Under the pieces are notes generated by a model that was not told the origin of the DNA, did no database searches, and saw only the letters and a program-made list of their open reading frames with translations. Position numbers and translations under genes: made by a program. From NCBI GenBank assembly GCA_002197995.1, contig NGZR01000001.1:2046001-2110000 (forward strand): 64,000 nt of DNA. Reading direction: 5' to 3'. Position 1 is the stretch's first letter; each line of letters starts with the position of its first letter. This stretch comes from Gaeumannomyces sp. JS-464 (taxonomy: Eukaryota; Ascomycota; Sordariomycetes; Magnaporthales; Magnaporthaceae). Shown one piece after another: positions 58,014-64,000 of this stretch.

Positions 58014-58708
58014 CTTGGAGTCGGGTTTTTGTAGAAGAGGGTTTGTTTTGGATAGACCAAGATGGTGTGGCCGGTAGCACAGGTCACTCGCTCAACAGAG
58101 AAGAGCGGAAGGGTGGTGCGGAAGATATGCGGTGTTTGTGTGTGAACGAGCAGAAGGATTGCCGAGCTTTCCGCGCAGAGAGTCGAGTTTCTTGATGCAG
58201 GAAAAGATCTGAGAGGATTCCTACCGGTCAGTTGGAAGATGGAAGCGATTAGGTGGTACCGGGTGCTCGGAAGGACGGTCTTTTTGTGAAGGCGCCTCTC
58301 TTGGATAGCAAGCTCCCTTTCGTGGAGGTGACGTCATGATTCCCAGATGCACGTCAAAGCTCGCAGTTTTTAAATCATGGCTGCTGTGACCCGCTTCTAG
58401 ACCCGAGTCGTCAGGGTTTAGTGGCAGTGTATTTTGTTCCTGGTTTAGCTCGAATATTCTCCTCCCATATTTGATCTCGCTGGCCCTAAAAGTGATCATC
58501 TCCCTCTGGACTCATTGATTGGCATGGCCTGGGAGCTGCCCACGTCTGCGGTGAACCTTGACAGACTGGAGAACCGGACAATCAATTGTCCATTCGATCC
58601 GGTACAACAGCATTGAGTTGACCCAGCTTCGTCCAAAGATACAGGCAAGTAAAAACAGAATATTATCTATCTTGCTGGCGTAAAACCCCAAGGTAGATTC
58701 TCAAGTAC
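58014..58708. other. intergenic, no gene seen
   Basis: Upstream of the small mitochondrial gene and downstream of the kinase-like gene. A 92-codon minus frame at 58221-58499 has no match. Confidence 0.5.
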
Positions 58709-60514
58709 TCAGTCAACAAGGCAGCCCGTCTCATCAAGCGCCCTCAAAGACTCCCGCAAGTCTCTCAGCCGCGGTCTAGCCGCGCCACTCGCTTCCAAAA
58801 TCCACGGAGACTTCTCCATGAAAGTGCCTGCTCGCTCCATCTCAGCAGTCCACCAACCCAAAGCTGTATCCATCACGAGCTGCGCCGTTTCTTCTGTGCC
58901 TTGGTCCAGCTCGAGATGGCCATCCGGGTACAGCAGCGAGCCGGAACGAACTATCCTCCTTGCAGTTTCTGACGGAGGTCGTGTCGCTATCGCCGACTGC
59001 ACATGCCCTAGCATCGTGGTGCAACGGTGGATGATGTCTCGAATGGCCTCCGGTGTATGCTTGAACTCTGGAAATTCAACATCAGGCTCAGCAGGCCATG
59101 CGTTCAGGAGGCTTCTCCTGACGCTGCTGACGCCTTCGAACACACAGTAAATGAAAAGGCCTGCGGCGTACACAGTCGCCTTCTCTTGCTGGCCCGGCGA
59201 CAATGAGAACCACGCCCGGTTCTTGGTCTGGACCCTAGATTCAGAATCGGGCGATGCAGGCGCTTGAGCGCAAGCGCTTAAAAGCCTTTCCCATCGCGTG
59301 TCTGGTGCCTGACCGTCAAGCGCGGAGCGGATGTTCTCGATGTACTGGCGAAACAGCACCTCAGGCGCGCACCACTCATCCCAATTACCCCGCTGTTCAA
59401 AGTCGCACAGGACAAGGCGGCCGCCGGGAACCGAGTCGTCCAGCAGGACGTTGTCGGGCCGCAGGTCGGAGAAGAATGTGCCGCCGGCCTCGAGGACGTG
59501 GCACAACGCAGAGACCACTTGGTGGCACCACCGCAGCTTGCAGCCAATCGACAGCGCTCCCGCGCGCTGGCGGGCCGGCAGGACGTCGCGGATGGACCCG
59601 GCCGGGAAGTGCATGAGCAGAAAGCCGACCACAACGTGCTTGCCGCCGAAAGAGGATCGCTTGGTCACCAGAGCGAGCGGCCGCGGCATTATATTTGGGT
59701 GCGGTGGGATTTGGAGCAGGAAGCGCAGCTCGTGGTAGAGGTGGTCGAAGCTCTCGCTGTAGCCGACCGACTTGAACACCACCGTGTCGCCGTGGCCGCT
59801 GCCCAGGCGCGTGGGCCTGGCAAGGCCGTCGTCATCATCAGAGACAGTCGCGATGCTGACGGTGTCGTGTAGGTGCCGTACGTGTCGGAGGCAAGCTATG
59901 TCGATCAGAGGTGGGCAGCAACCAGGAGATGAGGCCAGGTCCGGCCATTCTCGCATCAGCCTCGACATTGGCTGTGCCTTGGATTCGAGTTCGTATACTC
60001 GCTCGACTCTGAGGTGCATATACCGCACGTCAGCCGCCACTTTATCAAACACAAGACGCGAGCCAAACGGCAGGTCCCTGTAAGAGGCCAGAAAACCGGG
60101 GTTCAGGAGGCAGTGGTGGGCGAGGGCTCGACAGATGTGTTGCGAGATGCCAAGCCGCGCAATGGCCTCGCCGTCTCTCAGCGAAACGCTCGTGCCGGCG
60201 TCAAGACATGTGCGCAAGGCTGGAGGCCACGAGGCCTGGTCTGGGAGGTAGACAAAGACGCGGTGTGGCGCCAGGCCATCCGACAGGAGGCTCAGAGGCA
60301 CGGCGTAAAAGCATGTGCCGCCTCCGGTGGCGCCATCGATTCGCCAGCCGGACCTGGCGGGCTCGAGCGAGTCGGGCCGGTTCTTGGGGTTCAGGGAAGA
60401 TTCGTCCCAGCAAGCCGGGCCGGCGTGTCGGGCGTACCGCTCTCGGATCGTTGTTTGGTTGAGCAGAAAACTCGGGCGGGCCACAGCCGTCGCGAGAGTG
60501 CACGTCACCTCCAT
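58709..60514 (-). CDS. Divergent protein-kinase-like protein
   Basis: A single 601-codon exon starting MEVTCTLATAVARPSF. The C-terminal half resembles a kinase fold: GSGHGDTVVFKSV (glycine loop and Lys), HELRFLLQIPPHPNIM (alpha-C Glu), FLLMHFPAGSI (hinge), FFSDLRPDNVLLDD (catalytic loop with the D and N of HRDxxxxN, but F-S for H-R), LCDFEQRG (DFG with E for G) and WCAPEVL (APE). The N-terminal half has no recognised domain. The changes at HRD and DFG suggest altered or weak activity. Such fungal kinase-like genes are lineage-variable. The long intronless frame with consistent codon use supports a real gene. Confidence 0.7.
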   Translation of the reverse strand: MEVTCTLATAVARPSFLLNQTTIRERYARHAGPACWDESSLNPKNRPDSLEPARSGWRIDGATGGGTCFYAVPLSLLSDGLAPHRVFVYLPDQASWPPALRTCLDAGTSVSLRDGEAIARLGISQHICRALAHHCLLNPGFLASYRDLPFGSRLVFDKVAADVRYMHLRVERVYELESKAQPMSRLMREWPDLASSPGCCPPLIDIACLRHVRHLHDTVSIATVSDDDDGLARPTRLGSGHGDTVVFKSVGYSESFDHLYHELRFLLQIPPHPNIMPRPLALVTKRSSFGGKHVVVGFLLMHFPAGSIRDVLPARQRAGALSIGCKLRWCHQVVSALCHVLEAGGTFFSDLRPDNVLLDDSVPGGRLVLCDFEQRGNWDEWCAPEVLFRQYIENIRSALDGQAPDTRWERLLSACAQAPASPDSESRVQTKNRAWFSLSPGQQEKATVYAAGLFIYCVFEGVSSVRRSLLNAWPAEPDVEFPEFKHTPEAIRDIIHRCTTMLGHVQSAIATRPPSETARRIVRSGSLLYPDGHLELDQGTEETAQLVMDTALGWWTAEMERAGTFMEKSPWILEASGAARPRLRDLRESLRALDETGCLVD

Positions 60515-61742
60515 CTTTAGCGTCGGTTGTGGGGCCCCTGACAGGGAAAAGACAAGGGTTTCTCCCCAACTCAGGCCCCGCGCTTGCCATGCAGCAGTCG
60601 CGTCAATTTATCATCCTTGATCTTGCATACAACGACGACATCACCGCGGCTTACACCCATTTCATCTCTCCCACGAAACCCATTTCCTTCCTCATCGGTT
60701 GCGAATAAGCGCCAGCATTGATTGGGGGGCTACGAGCATTCCCACCGTCGCGACCGCGTCAGGTATCAACGAGAGAGGCGTCCGCATAGGGCGTGACCGG
60801 CCGCGGTCACAAGTGCGAGGCCAGGGCACACACTTGAGCCTCACCGCAAGAGATCCTGTGCCACCTCTGCGCGCCTGGTGCCAATGAAAACCACGCAAAA
60901 GTCACCGGTCAAGGCCGAAGAGCCGCAACGCTGCCACCTCACTCCCCCTTCATCGCCTACCCACCACTGAGCGCGCCCGATCAGCCGCATTTGACGCCGT
61001 CTTTACCGCCATATGGGGGCCATGTATGCATACCTGGCATCTGACCTCGAGCTCATCGGGTCCCCAACAAACCGTACCCATAATTGGCCATATCGCCTAC
61101 GTAGAGGGAGGCTATGTACAGCAACATGCTGCCTTTCATTCCTAGCCTCTCATTAAGCAGCGTTATATCAAGAAAGTGGAAGCCCCACCTCCTCCAGTCC
61201 ATTCCATGCCTTTCGATTCTTGCAGCCCTCCTCCTCGTCCATTGGGGTGTTATCCCTGAGGGTGTTCTTGCGGCCCCTCCCTGGTCCTTCTTTCGGGCCC
61301 TCCCTCCCGGTCCCCCTCCCAGGCTAGGCCTCACCGCCAAACCTGTGCTATAATCTCACTGATGCGTGGCCTCAGTCGATATCTCGTGGATCCAATGGGT
61401 ATGTGGACACATACCACTCGCTGGGACCTTCCCAATAGAACAGCATTTTGAATATTTGCTGGAGCCGGCGAGGCCCCGATCCCGGATCATTGAGGCTGTG
61501 TGTACGCAGCCATTCATGGCCTTGGCTGCTTTGGAATCTGGCCTGATTTCACGATTAGTGTTATAGGAAACCGTGTTATTGCCAGTTGGGCCGCGAGATC
61601 AGCGTCCTTGCTGTCACATTGCGCGCGTATATAGTTTCCTGAGACTCGCTCACGATATCCAAGTCTGATTTCCTCTTTTCTGCCTCCCCCGGCAGCAGCT
61701 CACCCTCTCCTCCTAATCCGTCTCGCCAGATAATCCAAAACT
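60515..61742. other. intergenic, 1.2 kb
   Basis: Open frames here are short, GC-rich and overlap in both directions. A hydrophobic 79-codon plus frame at 61114-61353 was considered but has no support beyond being open. Confidence 0.45.
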
Positions 61743-62217
61743 ATGCATCACCTCTCCCTGCCCCAAGGCCAGTCTAACAACCTGGTCGCCCTAGCCCGTC
61801 AGGTCCACCAAGAAGCCTTACACCAACCTTGTCGAATGCAATGGTATGTCTAGATTACATCTTTGCGGGACGCTTATTCTAGATGTGTAATTTGACCATT
61901 CTATAGGCACCTTCAATAATCCATACTCACGTGCGTATGAGGACCCGCCATCTCAAGACACGCCACACGTCTCTGACAGCGGAAGCGAGGGCCAATGGCC
62001 GACGAGCAAACCGGCACTGGCGTCGCCGCCACCGGATACCCGCAGCACCAGGCAGATTGCCGCCTCCGAGCTGTCAGCTGTGCAGGTGAAGCATATCACA
62101 GAGCCTTTTACCTTACGTAAAAATGGGGTAGATGAAGTGGCACTTCTTCACATCGGAGCATGGGCCATCGAGCCGAGCCTCAGCAAGGTCTCCAAGTCCC
62201 ACAAGAAGAGGGTTTGA
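61743..62217 (+). CDS. Possible small gene of unknown function, one-base frameshift
   Basis: An ATG at 61743 opens MHHLSLPQGQSNNLVALARQ; one base fewer near 61801 continues as STKKPYTNLVECNG. A textbook intron (GTATGT at 61844, CTATAG at 61906) leads to exon 2, an uninterrupted 103-codon frame to the TGA at 62217. Exon 2 contains TFNNPYSRAYEDPPSQDTP, PTSKPALASPPPDTRSTRQI and KNGVDEVALLHIGAWAIEPS. This frame lacks an internal ATG, so it is easily missed. I recognise no family. Support comes only from the intron signals, the open frame and the reading-frame bookkeeping. Confidence 0.35.
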
Positions 62218-63030
62218 ATAACCCTGGAGGGCCAGGACCAGATACAATTTTAATGTTTTTCATTTTTCATGACTTCTCTTTAATGTACAAAGAGTAGGGA
62301 TCAGCAAGGCTATACCAGCAGCTGTATGGATTTCAAAGCGGCTTCACCATTAGGATTTGTTGGATGATGCCGCTACTCTCCATTGATTGAGGTTCTCATA
62401 ATATCTGGATAATATCTGGTCTAGGACAAGGACAGGGCGGTCCGGCAGCTCAGGAAAAATGTAGAGCTAGGATAGGGCACAATATGAAACAGTGTTTAGA
62501 TAGAAATAGGACTTCTTTTGTGAACTACCAGAGTGCCTACCGTGTGGGAAGCTTTTGTCCAGAGGAAGACGATATTGATTTTTCTTATTACCAGGACAAA
62601 AGTGTGTTTACAACTTTGGGCTCGTGCGCTACTAATTTCTGCGGAATCGTATAGCTAACATAACGATAGGCATTTGTATTGGAGGGATCGTGGCAGCTGA
62701 GAAAAATAGATAAAGTGAGTTAAGTGAGTTACAAGGAAAGCGAAATTGAGATTCTTCCAAAATAGCATTACATAAAAAAGAAGGGGAAAAAAAGCATTCT
62801 GAAAAATCAGGGATAAACCAAGGCAAAAGGGTAGAAGAGTAAGGTCTCAATAAGAAAAGAAACGAGCGGATAGGGTCAGAAGAAATGAAGCGTGGAGACG
62901 GGAGAGGGAAAGTAAAACTGTCGACCTAATAATAAAGCAAAAAAAGGAGATGAATTCAAATCACGGCATCTCTCCCGATATCGGCCTGAAAGCCAATCAA
63001 TAGGCGACAGGCAACAACCTCATAAGCCCG
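62218..63030. other. intergenic, AT-richer
   Basis: The stretch 62600-62960 is A/G-rich with many short A runs, unlike the GC-rich genes. No gene or RNA recognised. Confidence 0.5.
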
Positions 63031-64000
63031 CTAGTCGCAAGAGCCAGCAACCCGGAGGATCTTGCCGTCCTGCGTGGGCGGGACAATATCCCAGTGACGC
63101 TCACGCTCCTCGTCGTCGTCAAAGATGCGCGCCCAGGCCAGGTCCAGCTCCTTGGGCAGGGCCCAGCACCTGTCCCTATTGTTGAGCCAGAGCCGCACGA
63201 GGTGGCGGGCGGCCGAGACGCTGTTCCGGAACGCCTCGCGGCGGTGCAGGACCGCCATGTTGTTGATGAAGCGCAGGTCCCCCTTGACCATGCTCGGCTT
63301 GATCTCGTGGCGCTTCGCCGCAAAGTGCACCGCGTCGAGCGCCTCGGCCTGCGCCTCGGTCAGGCCGGGGATGCCAGGGGTGCGGTTCTCGAAGGGGGGG
63401 TGGCCGCACAGAAGGCGGCGCGAGAAGGAGGTGATGAGCTTCTCGTCGTGGTAGTACATGACGGCGCGCTTGTAGTAGGCCGGGGACCGCCCGTATGTGT
63501 CAAAGGGCCAGTCATCTTTGGCGAGCACGTGGATCAGGTCGGGCCGGGTCGCGGCCAGCTCGTTGTAGACCGTCCAGGCCGGCGCCAGGACTCCCCAGCC
63601 CCCTTCGGCCGCGACGCTTTTGGTAACGAGGCAGACGCAGTCGGCGACCGTGTCCGTGTGGAACGGCTTGTCCTCGCTGAGCTGACCGTCCCGCTCATCG
63701 TTGCGCTGGATGACGTGCACTGTTTCCACGCGTGTTAGCCTTGAACGACATGCAGCCCAGCTGTGCCATATCATCTAGAACACCCACTCAGCATAGATCC
63801 TCGCTGGTCCTGGCGTCCACGGCGGTCACCGATGTAGCTAGAGATGCCCAGGAACACGATGGTCATGTCCGCAACATCGAGCGAGTCCGGGTCGAGGCCG
63901 CGGACGATGGCGAAGCCTCTTCCGTTGTACACATCGTCGCAGACCGCACGCAGTTTCTCGCTCAGGGTTGGCAGCGGGAACGTGTCGCGTGAGACTTGAT
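63031..64000 (-). CDS. TauD/TfdA-type Fe(II)/2-oxoglutarate dioxygenase, N-terminus outside window
   Basis: Exon 1 runs from the window edge to 63788 and exon 2 is 63719-63031; the intron starts GTGGGT and ends ACAG. Exon 1 encodes VSRDTFPLPTLSEKLRAVCD and NGRGFAIVRGLDPDSLD, the family's opening fold. Exon 2 has the iron motif FHTD (H-x-D), the distal NNMAVLHRREAFR histidine, and RHLVRLWL with the 2-oxoglutarate-binding Arg. The frame is open to base 63998 and the start is not in the window. Fungal members often resemble clavaminate synthase-like oxygenases; the substrate is unknown. Confidence 0.85.

Overview
The window is nuclear DNA from a filamentous ascomycete, most likely a Sordariomycete. 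It is GC-rich, with short GT-AG introns of about 50-230 bp on both strands. It carries filamentous-fungal families such as a TMEM135-like protein, an Fta2-like protein, DNA polymerase iota and a HUL4-type HECT ligase, and recurrent TACCTAGGTA motifs between genes. No CRISPR array, rRNA, convincing tRNA or autonomous transposon was seen.

Layout. 0-13 kb: 3' end of a DENN-domain gene, YPI1, GEP3/MTG3 head-to-head with mitoribosomal MRP49, then a HUL4-type HECT ligase. 16-25 kb: dense housekeeping block in which RPS10/SDE2, COX12/B12D-subunit and RRM protein/SEC31 are three head-to-head pairs. 25.3-31.6 kb: accessory island with a poly(A) tract, two diverged copies of a coding-like tail, a coiled-coil fragment, an Fta2-like gene and a broken aminoglycoside-phosphotransferase-like gene. 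31.6-42.7 kb: GET2, an 11-exon homocitrate synthase gene, a TMEM135-like gene and an INO4-type bHLH factor. 42.7-46.8 kb: gene-poor, with a C2H2 zinc-finger remnant. 46.8-60.5 kb: DNA polymerase iota, RPS23, COQ2, a large JmjC/zf-4CXXC/AT-hook protein, a small mitochondrial protein and a divergent kinase-like protein. 60.5-64 kb: a possible small unrecognised gene and a TauD-type dioxygenase running off the right edge.

Most recognised genes are unrelated housekeeping functions: secretion, mitochondrial translation and respiration, ubiquinone, lysine, ribosome, splicing and chromatin. Two head-to-head pairs have matched mitochondrial roles (GEP3 with MRP49; COX12 with the B12D subunit), which suggests shared promoters.

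The most striking sequence-level observation is that many otherwise intact genes, several expected to be essential, need one-base corrections to read as full proteins. Most are one missing base, usually in a G or C run of 3-6. After correction the total coding length of each of these genes is divisible by three and the protein matches its family. Homopolymer errors in the assembly are the simplest explanation. The phosphotransferase-like gene differs because it also has in-frame stop codons and looks truly decayed. I did not find a convincing new multi-gene system; the best candidates for novelty are the small gene at 61.7 kb, the duplicated tails in the island and the JmjC protein architecture.
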